From NCBI RefSeq assembly GCF_005877055.1, contig NZ_CP039424.1, positions 2,108,001-2,172,000 on the forward strand: a stretch of DNA of 64,000 nucleotides. Direction: 5' to 3'. Positions 1 to 8,566 of the stretch are shown here, piece after piece (positions within the stretch are counted from its first letter, which is position 1; every line of letters begins with the position of its first letter). Under the pieces are notes generated by a model. It ran no database searches and had not been told where the DNA came from. It saw only the letters and a list, made by a program, of their open reading frames with translations. The position numbers and the translations under genes were made by a program. Source of the stretch: Citricoccus sp. SGAir0253 (lineage in GTDB: Bacteria; Actinomycetota; Actinomycetes; Actinomycetales; Micrococcaceae).

Positions 1-3000
1 GAACAGCCGGCCCTCCCCGCCCGGGAACAGGGTGGCGAAGACGTGCTGGAACTGGGCCGCCGTGTCCTCGAAGGCGGAGCGGAACACGCGCTGGACGGTG
101 TCGTCCACGTCCTGGATGATCCGCAGCAGGTCACGGCGGCTGGCGTCGAGGTCCGCCAGCTGGGCGGTGAGGAAGCGGTGGCGCTCCTCCACCGCGGCGT
201 ACTCCTCGAGGGCCAGCGGGTTCACCCGTCCGAGCGCGGCCAGTTCCCGCTCGGCCCGGCGCAGGCGCTTCTGCTGCTCGGCGCGGTCGAAGGGCGTGGT
301 CTCGACCGCCGGCTCCCCGCCCGGTCCCCCGTCCGGACCGTCGGCGGATCCGTCGTCCGGGCCGTCGCCCGGCGCCGCGGTGTCCGCGACCTCCGGGGTC
401 CCCGGGGTCCCCGCGGCGCGGGCCCCGGGTTCCTCCGCCGGCGGCGCGAGCGGCACGGGCACGTCCGGGCCGTAGTGCTCCAGCAGGTAGTCCGGCGTCA
501 TCCCCAGGTCCTCGCGCGCCTTCGCGTGCAGCTGGTCGAGCCTCAGCTGCTGCTCCTGGCGCGCCATCCGGGCGGCGTGCAGCCGGTCCTTGGCGCGGGC
601 CACCGCGGCGCGGTTCGCGTCGGCGGCCTGCTGGAGCCGCTCGCGCTCGGCGGCCAGCTCCTCGCCCTGCCGGTCCAGCCCGGCGCGGTCCCGGTCGGCC
701 CGGGCGACGGCGGCCTCGAGCCGCTCCAGGCCGCGGGCCAGCGCGGCGGAGACCGCACCGATGCGGGCCAGCCAGGCCCGCCGGGTCCGCTCGGCGCGTT
801 CCCGCTCGCGGTGCGCGAGCGTGGAGGCGGACACCTGCCGCCGCGCCTGCTCGGCGCGGGCGGCGGCCTGCTGCTGCACCGTCTCGGCGGCACGCAGGGC
901 CAGCCGCGCCTCGGTCTCGCGGTGCCGGGCGGCGGCGGCGCGCTCCTCGGCCGCGTCCCGGGCGGCGGGATCGGGCTGCACTGGGGCGTCCGGTGCCGCG
1001 GCGCCCGGGCCCCCGGCCGTCGCCGCGCGCCCTGCAGGCTCCCCGTCGGCCGGCTCGCCCTCGGCCCCGGCGGCCTCGGCCTCGCGCGCCGCCCGGGCCC
1101 GGTCCTCGGCCTGCGCGACGGCGGCCGTCGCCTCCGCGAGCCGGCCCTCCAGCGCGGTGAGCTCGGCGCGCTGGCGCCGGGCGCCGTCGTCGGCATGGGC
1201 GAGTTGCTGGTGCAGGCGGGCCAGGTGCTCCGTGACGGCGGTGAAGTGGGCGTCCGAGGCGTTCAGCGCCTCGAGCGCGGCCGACTCCTCGGCGGCCGCC
1301 TCCTCGAGCCGTCCCAGCAGCCCGGAGCGCTGGAAGCGCAGCCGCTCCACCTCGTGGCCGGCCTCGGCGGCCACGCGGCCCGCCTCGTCGGCGGCCGCCT
1401 GGCGCTCGAGCCGGCTGCCGGCCCCGGCGCCGCGGGCGTCCGCCCACCCGGCGCCCAGCACGTGCCCCTCGCGGGTCGCCACGCGCAGCGGGGCGCCGTG
1501 CAGGAGCTCCGGCAGGCGCCCCGACGCCCGCCAGGCCACGGCGTCCTCCAGGTCCTCCACGAGCACGGTTCCGGCCAGCAGCCGCCGCACGGTCGTGGCG
1601 ACCCCGGCCAGGTGCTCCGGGGCGTCCAGGCGGACCACCGCCACGGCGTCCACCACGCCCTCGGGCAGCCCGCCCGCCCCCTCACCGTCTCCCGCGCCGT
1701 CTCCCGCGCCGTCACCGTCCTCGGCCGCATCCCCGTCGGTCCCCGCCGGGAAGAACAGCCGCGCGTCGCCGGCCCCGGCCCCGGCCAGCCGGCCGGCGGC
1801 CTCGGCGGCCGGCCCCGGCCCGGACAGCACGAGCTCGTCCGCGGGGCCGCCGAGCGCCGCCGCGACGGCCGCCTCCCAGCCGCCCTCCACGTGCAGCAGC
1901 CCGGCCAGCGCCACGGGGGCCAGGTCCTCGAGCACCGTGACGGCCGCTCCCGGCTCCGGCTCGAGCCCCTCCGCGAGGGCGTCGCGGCGGGCCACCGCCG
2001 CCCCGTGCGCCGACTCGGCCACGGCGAGCGCCTCCTCCACGACGCGCAGCCGCTCCCGCAGGTCCTCCGCCACCTCGGCGGCCCGCTCGTAGGCGGCGTC
2101 GAGGCGCTCCTCGGAGTCCAGCGACCCGGCGAGCCGGTCCTGCTCGTCGGCGAGCTCGGCCCGCAGGGCGGCCGCGGCCTGCTCGGTCTCCGCCACCCGG
2201 GTCCGGGCCCGCTCGAGCTGGGAGCGCAGGGTGCGCGCGGTGGCCTGCGCGGCCTCCACGCGGCCGGCGGCGACGGCGGCCCGCTGGCGGCGGTCGGCGG
2301 CCTCCTGCAGCAGCCGGGTGTGGGCCTCGGAGGCCTCGCGGGCCTCGCGCTCGGCCTGCTGGCGGTGCGCGGTCGCCGCGGCGAGCTCGCCGCGGGAGCG
2401 CTCGACCTCCTCCGCGGCGGCCCCGGCGTCCGCGGTGGCGCGGTCCGCCAGTTCCGCGGCGGTGTCCGGGTCGGGACCGGCCGGGGGCGGCACCGGCTGG
2501 CGCCGGGACCGCTCGCGCTCGGCGGCGACGGCGGCCAGCGACCGGTAGCGCTCGGCCAGCGTGGAGAGCTGGTACCAGTGGTCCCGCGCCGCGGCCGAGG
2601 CCCGGGCGGCGGTGGCGGCCCGGGACGCCACGGCGGCGGCGGCCTCCTCGGCGCGCACGACGCCGGCCTCGGCCGCGGCCAGGTCCTCCTCCAGCCCCCG
2701 GTCCCCCTCGCCGAGCCGCGCCAGCTCGGCCTCCTGGCGCGCGACGTCGTCGGCCAGCAGCCGCGTGCGGGCGTCCCGGACGTCGAACTGGATCCGCTGG
2801 GCCTTGCGGGCGGTGCTGGCCTGCCGGGACAGCGGCCCGAGCTGGCGGCGGACCTCCTCGGAGAGGTCCCGGACGCGGTCCAGGTTGCCGCGCATGGACT
2901 CGAGCTTGCGGACGCTGCGCTCCTTGCGCCGGCGGTGCTTGAGCACGCCGGAGGCCTCCTCGATGAAGCCCCGGCGCTCCTCGGGGGTGGCCTGCAGGAT

Positions 3001-3444
3001 CCGGTCCAGCTGCCCCTGCCCCACGATGACGTGCATCTCCCGGCCCAGCCCGGAGTCCGAGAGCAGCTCCTGGATGTCCAGCAGGCGGCACGCGCTGCCG
3101 TTGATCGCGTACTCGGAGCCCCCGTTGCGGAACAGGGTCCGGGAGATGGTGACCTCGGAGTACTCGATCGGCAGGGCGCCGTCCGCGTTGTCGATGGTCA
3201 GCGAGACCTGCGCCCGGCCCAGCGGGGCCCGGCCCGAGGTGCCGGCGAAGATGACGTCCTCCATCTTGCCGCCGCGCAGGTTCTTGGCCCCCTGCTCGCC
3301 CATCACCCACGCCAGGGCGTCCACCACGTTGGACTTGCCGGAGCCGTTGGGGCCGACGACGGCGGTCACGCCGGGCTCGAAGCGGAAGGTGGTGGCCGAG
3401 GCGAACGACTTGAAGCCGCGGACGGTGAGGGTCTTCAGGTACAT
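1..3444 (-). CDS. smc: Chromosome segregation protein SMC (partial, C-terminus off the window)
   Basis: ATPase core of the SMC-ScpAB condensin that organises and segregates the chromosome. The frame is open from ATG 3444 to the window edge, giving 1148 visible residues. The C-terminal half of the ATPase head (signature and Walker B motifs) is missing only because the window ends. Residues 1-165 are the N-terminal head: Walker A GPNGSGKSN at 31-39 and the Q-loop region VGQGQLDRIL at about 142-151. Long Ala/Glu/Arg-rich coiled-coil arms follow, with a globular hinge in mid-protein. The hinge carries an acidic Gly/Asp repeat insertion, and another Pro/Gly/Asp-rich insertion sits in the second arm near the right end of the visible part. 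The family is usually about 1190 residues, so this protein is a little longer. In actinobacteria smc normally follows mutM directly; here a 22-kb polysaccharide island separates them. Family assignment is secure. Confidence 0.97.
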   Translation of the reverse strand, partial: MYLKTLTVRGFKSFASATTFRFEPGVTAVVGPNGSGKSNVVDALAWVMGEQGAKNLRGGKMEDVIFAGTSGRAPLGRAQVSLTIDNADGALPIEYSEVTISRTLFRNGGSEYAINGSACRLLDIQELLSDSGLGREMHVIVGQGQLDRILQATPEERRGFIEEASGVLKHRRRKERSVRKLESMRGNLDRVRDLSEEVRRQLGPLSRQASTARKAQRIQFDVRDARTRLLADDVARQEAELARLGEGDRGLEEDLAAAEAGVVRAEEAAAAVASRAATAARASAAARDHWYQLSTLAERYRSLAAVAAERERSRRQPVPPPAGPDPDTAAELADRATADAGAAAEEVERSRGELAAATAHRQQAEREAREASEAHTRLLQEAADRRQRAAVAAGRVEAAQATARTLRSQLERARTRVAETEQAAAALRAELADEQDRLAGSLDSEERLDAAYERAAEVAEDLRERLRVVEEALAVAESAHGAAVARRDALAEGLEPEPGAAVTVLEDLAPVALAGLLHVEGGWEAAVAAALGGPADELVLSGPGPAAEAAGRLAGAGAGDARLFFPAGTDGDAAEDGDGAGDGAGDGEGAGGLPEGVVDAVAVVRLDAPEHLAGVATTVRRLLAGTVLVEDLEDAVAWRASGRLPELLHGAPLRVATREGHVLGAGWADARGAGAGSRLERQAAADEAGRVAAEAGHEVERLRFQRSGLLGRLEEAAAEESAALEALNASDAHFTAVTEHLARLHQQLAHADDGARRQRAELTALEGRLAEATAAVAQAEDRARAAREAEAAGAEGEPADGEPAGRAATAGGPGAAAPDAPVQPDPAARDAAEERAAAARHRETEARLALRAAETVQQQAAARAEQARRQVSASTLAHRERERAERTRRAWLARIGAVSAALARGLERLEAAVARADRDRAGLDRQGEELAAERERLQQAADANRAAVARAKDRLHAARMARQEQQLRLDQLHAKAREDLGMTPDYLLEHYGPDVPVPLAPPAEEPGARAAGTPGTPEVADTAAPGDGPDDGSADGPDGGPGGEPAVETTPFDRAEQQKRLRRAERELAALGRVNPLALEEYAAVEERHRFLTAQLADLDASRRDLLRIIQDVDDTVQRVFRSAFEDTAAQFQHVFATLFPGGEGRLF

Positions 3445-3462
3445 GGACGGGAGGTCACCGGG

Positions 3463-5283
3463 TCAGGCGGGGATCCAACGGCGCGATAGCCACACATCGG
3501 CGACGTAGACCCGCCACAGGTACTTGACGAATTCGAGCCGGGACATCGATGCGGGGGCCTGGACGTGGCCGGCGGCCGCCGGCGTGAGCGCGGCCCACAT
3601 CTCGGCCGTGAGCAACGAGGCGAACAGCGGTGCGCGATCACTGTCCAGGATCTCCCGCGCCAGTTGAGCCGCCACGACTCCGGAGAACTCCGAAGGACGC
3701 GTCGGCAGGTTCCGGTGGGGATCCTCCTCCGCCGGCGGCAACGGCGTGGACCGGGCCTCGTAGTGGGGACCGGAGAACTCCGGATCCGGGCCGGCGGCCT
3801 CGAATCGCCAGACCGACCGGTCCAGCGGCAGTTCCATCACCTCGGGCCAGAGTCGAGACAGCGCCCCGAACAGGGCCCGTTCGGACACCTTCTCCGGCAT
3901 GGTCAGCGCGTCACACACCGCGGCGACCTCCGCATCGGAGATGGGGTAGGCGATCTGGGCCTCTCCCGCGTAGTGGGCGATGTGCGCATGCAGGTAACGA
4001 CCGGAGCGGAACTCGCGGGCGAAGAGATACAGCTTCTCCAGCTCCGAGGCCGCGTGCACGGAGTTGAACCAGTGCTGCAGGCGGTCATCGAGGGGAGCCC
4101 GCGCCCCCTCTCCCACCAGGGATCCACCCTGGTGCATGATCGCAGACTCGATGCCCCCGGCCGGGTAGCGCAGTCGCTTGGCCATGCCACCCTTGGTCAA
4201 CGGCCACTGCCCCAGCATGATGCCCTCCCCCGCACCCCCTGCGTCCGCTCCGCGGTACCGCGCAGTGTGGGGCTCGGAGGCCGGGATGCCCCCGCTCCCG
4301 GCAATCGTCAGGGCGACCTGCCCGGCGAGGTCCGCGGCATCACCCAGCTCGGGGAACCGCACTTCATGGCGCACCCCGGAGCGGTGCGCCAGGAGACGGG
4401 CCAGCCGGACATCGGCGTCCCCCTCGCGGCCGAACGTCACCGCACCCACGTCCAGGTCTCGGCCACGCAGCAGTGCCAGCATGACCCGGCTGTCCTTGCC
4501 GCCGCTGAGCCGGAGTTGGAGCCTCCGGCCGTCGAGTGCCCGCTCCGTGCGGTCCATCGCCGATGTCAGCGCCGCGGCGAGGGCCTCGGTCCCCTCCTCC
4601 AGGGTGTGCCGAGCCGAAAGCGGTCCCGTCAGTCCAGAGGGCACCTCGTGCAGGCTCACCTCCCCACGGTGGACGCACAGGGACCGATCGACGGACAGGG
4701 TCCGGACGCCGGTGAAGGGTGTCTGCCCGCTGAGGGAGTATCCGTAGAGCAGGTACTCCGTCAGGTAGTCGGTGGACAGCGACAGCGCCGACCTCGCCCC
4801 GGCGGCCATGGCCATGGCCACGAGGAGCGGACGGTTGCCGAGGAACACGTACTCGTCGGTCACCGCGTAGTGGATGGCCTCGAGGGCGGGCACCGTGTTC
4901 CAGGCCGTCACCCGGTCGAGGTACCGCTCACCGAACACGGCCGCGTACTGCCCCCAGACCGGGAGGTCATAGACGAGCCGCCCCGCGTGGCGGTACAGGG
5001 AGTCCAGGAGCTGCGCGCTCACGGGACTGCCGGCGCTCACGGACCAGTGGTCCCCCGAGGCCTGGACGCGACCGGACTCCCCGCGTCGCACGAAGGACAG
5101 GACGGCCAGGGTGCCTCTCGCAGCAGGTTCACTGATCTCCGGCACGGGGTCCAGGTCGGGGCCCAGGAAGGGTGCGTACCCGACGGCGGTTCGCTCCAGG
5201 CGCTCCCTGAGCCACGCGCTGGACCGTTTCTCCTCCAACTGGGGACGCCACAGGGTGGGGATGGCGATGACGAACTCTGACAA
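3463..5283 (-). CDS. Asparagine-synthase-like ATP-pyrophosphatase enzyme lacking the glutaminase cysteine
   Basis: 606 residues. The C-terminal two thirds is an asparagine-synthase-type domain with the PP-loop SGGKDSR at residues 260-266, which binds ATP and adenylates a carboxylate. The N-terminal part resembles a degenerate Ntn glutamine-amidotransferase fold (for example WGQYAAVFGERYLDR at 110-124) but has no Cys at position 2, so it probably cannot hydrolyse glutamine. The start is TTG 5283, supported by AAGGA seven bases upstream; there is no ATG near the N-terminus. AsnB-like enzymes in polysaccharide clusters are known to amidate uronic acids, and related enzymes make lactams or lasso peptides. 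Lying next to wecB and in the same island as wecC, this one may convert the ManNAcA carboxylate or another sugar acid to an amide, using free ammonia or another amine; that is inference. Its GC looks lower than that of smc. It is not a standard asparagine synthetase. Confidence 0.8.
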   Translation of the reverse strand: MSEFVIAIPTLWRPQLEEKRSSAWLRERLERTAVGYAPFLGPDLDPVPEISEPAARGTLAVLSFVRRGESGRVQASGDHWSVSAGSPVSAQLLDSLYRHAGRLVYDLPVWGQYAAVFGERYLDRVTAWNTVPALEAIHYAVTDEYVFLGNRPLLVAMAMAAGARSALSLSTDYLTEYLLYGYSLSGQTPFTGVRTLSVDRSLCVHRGEVSLHEVPSGLTGPLSARHTLEEGTEALAAALTSAMDRTERALDGRRLQLRLSGGKDSRVMLALLRGRDLDVGAVTFGREGDADVRLARLLAHRSGVRHEVRFPELGDAADLAGQVALTIAGSGGIPASEPHTARYRGADAGGAGEGIMLGQWPLTKGGMAKRLRYPAGGIESAIMHQGGSLVGEGARAPLDDRLQHWFNSVHAASELEKLYLFAREFRSGRYLHAHIAHYAGEAQIAYPISDAEVAAVCDALTMPEKVSERALFGALSRLWPEVMELPLDRSVWRFEAAGPDPEFSGPHYEARSTPLPPAEEDPHRNLPTRPSEFSGVVAAQLAREILDSDRAPLFASLLTAEMWAALTPAAAGHVQAPASMSRLEFVKYLWRVYVADVWLSRRWIPA

Positions 5284-5317
5284 GGATGTGTCCTTCGATC
5301 CGGACGGACGATGTGGG

Positions 5318-6460
5318 TCAGCTGGAGAAGTCGGGCAGCCGATCCCCGAGACCCAGCAGCTGGCGGATCGCGGCCACGGTCCGCTCGGCCGCGTGGCCGT
5401 CGCCGTAGGGGTTGACCGCGTTCGCCATGGCGGCGTAGGCCTGCGGGTCGTCGAGCAGCGTAGACACCTCGGACACCACCCGCTCCTCGTCCGTGCCGAT
5501 GAGCTTCACGGTCCCGGCGACCACGGCCTCCGGCCGTTCGGTGTTGTCACGCATGACCAGGACGGGCTTGCCGAGGCCGGGGGCCTCCTCCTGGACTCCA
5601 CCGGAGTCCGTGAGGACCACGTCGCTCAGGGCGATGAGCCGGGTGAACTCCCCGTAGGCCAGCGGCTCGGTGACGATCACGTTCGCGGCACCCTCGACGG
5701 CGGGCAGGATGGCCTCCCGCACCACGGGGTTGCGGTGGGCCGGCAGCACGAAATCGACGTCCGGATAGGCGCCCGCCAGCCGGGCCAGCGCCCGGCCCAC
5801 GCCGCGCATGGCGTCGCCCTGGTTCTCGCGCCGGTGCGTCGTCACCAGGACGAGGCGCCGGTCGTTGGCCGCCAGTTCCTCCAGGACCGGGTCCGAGAAC
5901 GGCACCTCCTTCTCCACGACCTCGAGCAGGGCATCGATGACGGTGTTCCCCGTGACGGATATCGCCGCCGCCGGCACGGCCTCCCGCAGCAGGTTGTCCC
6001 GGCTCGTGGTGGTGGGCGCCAGGTGCAGGCTGGCCACCTGGGAGGTGATCTTCCGGTTGGCCTCCTCCGGGAACGGCGAGAACAGGTTGAAGCTGCGCAG
6101 GCCGGCCTCGACGTGGACCACGGGGATGCCGCGATTGAACGCTGCCAGGGCTCCCGCCGTCGAGGTGGTGGTGTCGCCCTGGACCACGACGGCGTCGGGC
6201 ATCACGGTGTCGAAGAGTGCGTCCAGGCCCTGGATGGTGCGCGTCAGGACGCCGTTGAGGGTCTGCCGGGGCTGGATGATGTTCAGGTCGTGAGCGGGGA
6301 CGATGCCGAACAGGTCGTTGACCTGGTCCAGCATCTCGCGATGCTGCCCCGTTACCGTCACCACGCAGTCCAGGCCCTCGTCCTCCTCGAGCGCCTTGAC
6401 GATCGGGGCCATCTTGATGGCCTCGGGCCGGGTGCCGTAGATCGGCATGATGATGGGCAT
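5318..6460 (-). CDS. wecB: UDP-N-acetylglucosamine 2-epimerase (non-hydrolysing)
   Basis: Cytoplasmic enzyme interconverting UDP-GlcNAc and UDP-ManNAc, the first step towards ManNAc and ManNAcA in wall polymers. From ATG 6460 the protein has 380 residues, close to the 376 of E. coli WecB. It carries the N-terminal GTRPEAIKMAP signature, the HVEAGLRS block, the TTHRREN motif and the TDSGGVQEEAP uridine-diphosphate-binding motif. The start was chosen because GTGAGG lies six bases upstream of 6460; ATG 6466 is too close to it and GTG 6493 has no ribosome site. Its stop is 34 bases before the asparagine-synthase-like gene, so the two probably form one transcription unit. The island also encodes WecC, which uses the product. 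It diverges from the ABC exporter operon across 6461-6748. Confidence 0.95.
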   Translation of the reverse strand: MPIIMPIYGTRPEAIKMAPIVKALEEDEGLDCVVTVTGQHREMLDQVNDLFGIVPAHDLNIIQPRQTLNGVLTRTIQGLDALFDTVMPDAVVVQGDTTTSTAGALAAFNRGIPVVHVEAGLRSFNLFSPFPEEANRKITSQVASLHLAPTTTSRDNLLREAVPAAAISVTGNTVIDALLEVVEKEVPFSDPVLEELAANDRRLVLVTTHRRENQGDAMRGVGRALARLAGAYPDVDFVLPAHRNPVVREAILPAVEGAANVIVTEPLAYGEFTRLIALSDVVLTDSGGVQEEAPGLGKPVLVMRDNTERPEAVVAGTVKLIGTDEERVVSEVSTLLDDPQAYAAMANAVNPYGDGHAAERTVAAIRQLLGLGDRLPDFSS

Positions 6461-6637
6461 GGACATCCTCACGGGTTGCTGGGGGTCGGACACGTCGAGA
6501 CGGGACGGTCAGGGGACAGCCCGGCCGCGGACACGGGCGCCATCCCGTCCGGGACGCGTCGACAGGTTCTCTGCGGGACAGACTATCCGACCGCCGTGGC
6601 GAGGCCGCGAAGGTCGGCCGAAGGCCATTCCGACGAT

Positions 6638-6645
6638 GCTAGAGT
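6638..6645 (+). promoter_or_regulatory. Candidate extended -10 for the ABC exporter operon
   Basis: TGC TAGAGT (TAGAGT at 6640-6645) is an extended -10 of the TGn-TAnnnT type, about 100 bases before the permease ATG. I saw no convincing -35. The 288-base divergent region 6461-6748 also holds a candidate minus-strand -10 for wecB, TAGTCT at 6585-6580. No other structure stands out in this spacer. Both boxes are read from sequence only. Confidence 0.4.
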
Positions 6646-6748
6646 GATCGGCGCCCTGTGGTACATCCTGACCAGTGCGCCCGGGCTGGCGCGGCAATCC
6701 GCACCGGTGGACCGGTTCTCCTGTTCCCTCGAGCGAAAGGCACGCCCC

Positions 6749-7642
6749 ATGGCCCAGACAGGCCACCCGGACGACACGTCCACGGCCGGAGTGCGGCGGT
6801 ACACGGTCGAGCGTGGCGGCCTGATCCCGGTCGGCCGGCGACCCACGCTGGGCCGCTACCTGAAGCAGCTGTGGGACTTCCGGTCCTTCATCCTCTTCGA
6901 CTCCCAGTCACGCGTGGCCTCCGGCAACACCGAGGAGACCCTCGGCAAGGCCTGGATGGTCCTCAATCCGATCCTCAACGGGGCCACGTACTTCCTGGTC
7001 TTCGGCCTGTTGCTCGGCACGGGCCGGGGTGTGGAGAACTTCATCGCCTACCTCATCATCGGCGTCTTCATGTTCCGGTTCACGACCCAGTCGATCCTCA
7101 ATGGAGCGCGGTCGATCAACAACAACCGCGCCATCGTCCAGGCATTCCACTTCCCCCGGGCCACGCTGCCGATCGCCACGTGCGTGCGCGAGCTGCTCGC
7201 CAATGTCCCGGCGTACGTGGTGATGTTCGTCCTCATCCTGGCCATCCCCCCGTTGGAGCCGATCACGTGGAAGTGGCTGCTGTTCATCCCCGCCGTGATC
7301 CTGCAGTTCCTGTTCAACATCGGCCTCAGCCTGCTCCTGGCCAGGATCGTCACGCAGGTCAAGGACTTCGCCCACCTCATCTCGTTCGGCACCCGGCTGT
7401 GGCTCTACCTCTCGGCGGTCTTCTACGCCGCGGACCGCTTCGCCTCGGTCCCCGTCATGATGGCGTTCATGGAGGCCAACCCGATGTTCTGCCTGCTGGA
7501 CATCGCCCGCGAGGTGCTGCTCTACGATGCCCTTCCCTCGGCAGAGCGCTGGCTGGTGCTGGGCGCCTGGACCGTGGGGCTGCTGGTGGTCGGCACCGTG
7601 GTGTTCTGGAAGGCCGAGGAAGCCTACGGACGGGAGATCTGA
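6749..7642 (+). CDS. Polysaccharide ABC transporter permease (TagG/Wzm-type)
   Basis: 297-residue integral membrane protein of the ABC-2 polysaccharide exporter family. A charged cytoplasmic N-terminus (GRYLKQLWDFRSFI near residues 35-48) precedes about six hydrophobic segments, for example ILNGATYFLVFGLLLGTG, FIAYLIIGVFMFRF, VVMFVLILAIPPL and VLGAWTVGLLVVGTVVF. With the ATPase encoded next it would move a lipid-linked polymer across the cytoplasmic membrane. The start ATG 6749 has AAAGG eight bases upstream. The stop overlaps the ATPase start (TGATG at 7640-7644), so the two subunits are translationally coupled. No Wzx flippase or Wzy polymerase was seen in the window, so ABC-dependent export is the only route visible here. 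The polymer itself cannot be read from the permease. Confidence 0.9.
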   Translation: MAQTGHPDDTSTAGVRRYTVERGGLIPVGRRPTLGRYLKQLWDFRSFILFDSQSRVASGNTEETLGKAWMVLNPILNGATYFLVFGLLLGTGRGVENFIAYLIIGVFMFRFTTQSILNGARSINNNRAIVQAFHFPRATLPIATCVRELLANVPAYVVMFVLILAIPPLEPITWKWLLFIPAVILQFLFNIGLSLLLARIVTQVKDFAHLISFGTRLWLYLSAVFYAADRFASVPVMMAFMEANPMFCLLDIAREVLLYDALPSAERWLVLGAWTVGLLVVGTVVFWKAEEAYGREI

Positions 7643-8559
7643 TGACGCAGAAGGACATCGCCCAGGAGACCTACCTCGACGCCGAGGAGGAGTCGGACGT
7701 CGAGGAGCCGGAGCCCACTCCCCCGCGGATCCTCGACGAGATCGCGGTGGTGGTGGACAACGTCTCCATGACATACACCGTGCGCTCCCGCCAGGAGGCC
7801 GGCACGAAGAAGACCCTGATGGACCGCGTGCGCGGCGCTTCGGGCACCCACACGGTGGACGTGGAGGCGCTCAAGCCGCTCAGCCTGGTCGTGCACCTTG
7901 GTGAGTCGCTGGGGGTGATCGGGACGAACGGTTCGGGCAAGTCCACCCTGATGAAACTCCTGACCGGTCGCATCCTTCCCACGGGCGGGTCCGTCCATGC
8001 CTCGAGCACGCCCGTCATGCTGGGCGTCAATGCCGCCCTGGTCCAGCAGATCTCTGGCCGGGACAACATCATCCTCGGCTGCCTGGCCATGGGGATGACC
8101 CGCGCCGAGGCGGACGCCAAGTTCGACTCCATCGTCCAGCTCTCCGGCCTGCAGGACGCCCTGCACCTGCCGCTTCGCTCCTACTCATCGGGCATGGCAG
8201 CCCGGCTGCAGTTCGCCATCGCCACCAGCGTGGACCCGGAGATCCTCATCATCGACGAGGCCCTGAACACAGGCGATGCCCAATTCCGCGCCCGGACCCG
8301 GAAACGACTGGACGTGCTGCGGCAGGAGGCCGGTTGCGTGTTCCTCGTCAGCCACTCCCTGGCCACGATCAAGGAGATGTGCTCGCGAGTCATCTGGCTC
8401 GAGAAGGGCGAACTGATCATGGACGGCGACCCCGAGGAGGTCACCGCGAGCTACAACCTCTATACGAAGAAGCTGGCCCAGAACAAGCCCCGTGGCGCCC
8501 GCCTGATCCGAGAGGCCCGCCAGCGCGACCTGGTGCAGGCCGACATCGCCTGGACCTGA
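7642..8559 (+). CDS. Polysaccharide ABC transporter ATP-binding protein (TagH/Wzt-type)
   Basis: 305-residue ATPase partner of the permease. Walker A GTNGSGKS is at 94-101, the ABC signature YSSGM at 181-185, and Walker B ILIIDE at 201-206, followed by a switch histidine in LVSHSLATI. The residues after Thr44 show the Wzt/TagH-specific long insertion before Walker A. An acidic N-terminal extension (residues 13-27, EEE and EEPEPTP) precedes the domain. There is no C-terminal carbohydrate-recognition domain of the kind found in some Wzt proteins, which is closer to TagH of teichoic acid export in its core. The start overlaps the permease stop by one base and has GGGAG six bases upstream. It is followed seven bases later by a glycosyltransferase gene in the same operon. 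Confidence 0.92.
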   Translation: MTQKDIAQETYLDAEEESDVEEPEPTPPRILDEIAVVVDNVSMTYTVRSRQEAGTKKTLMDRVRGASGTHTVDVEALKPLSLVVHLGESLGVIGTNGSGKSTLMKLLTGRILPTGGSVHASSTPVMLGVNAALVQQISGRDNIILGCLAMGMTRAEADAKFDSIVQLSGLQDALHLPLRSYSSGMAARLQFAIATSVDPEILIIDEALNTGDAQFRARTRKRLDVLRQEAGCVFLVSHSLATIKEMCSRVIWLEKGELIMDGDPEEVTASYNLYTKKLAQNKPRGARLIREARQRDLVQADIAWT

Positions 8560-8566
8560 CCCGCCC

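Noticed and set aside
3445-3462. Insertion-sequence or attachment-site remnants at the island borders (3445-3462 and 25707-25803)
   Set aside because: No inverted or direct repeats, transposase fragments or tRNA ends were seen at either border.
43-3489. Long plus-strand open frame opposite smc, and many similar frames elsewhere
   Set aside because: In GC-rich DNA the strand opposite a real gene is often open. These frames have Arg/Pro/Gly-rich products without any family signature, while the other strand encodes recognised proteins.
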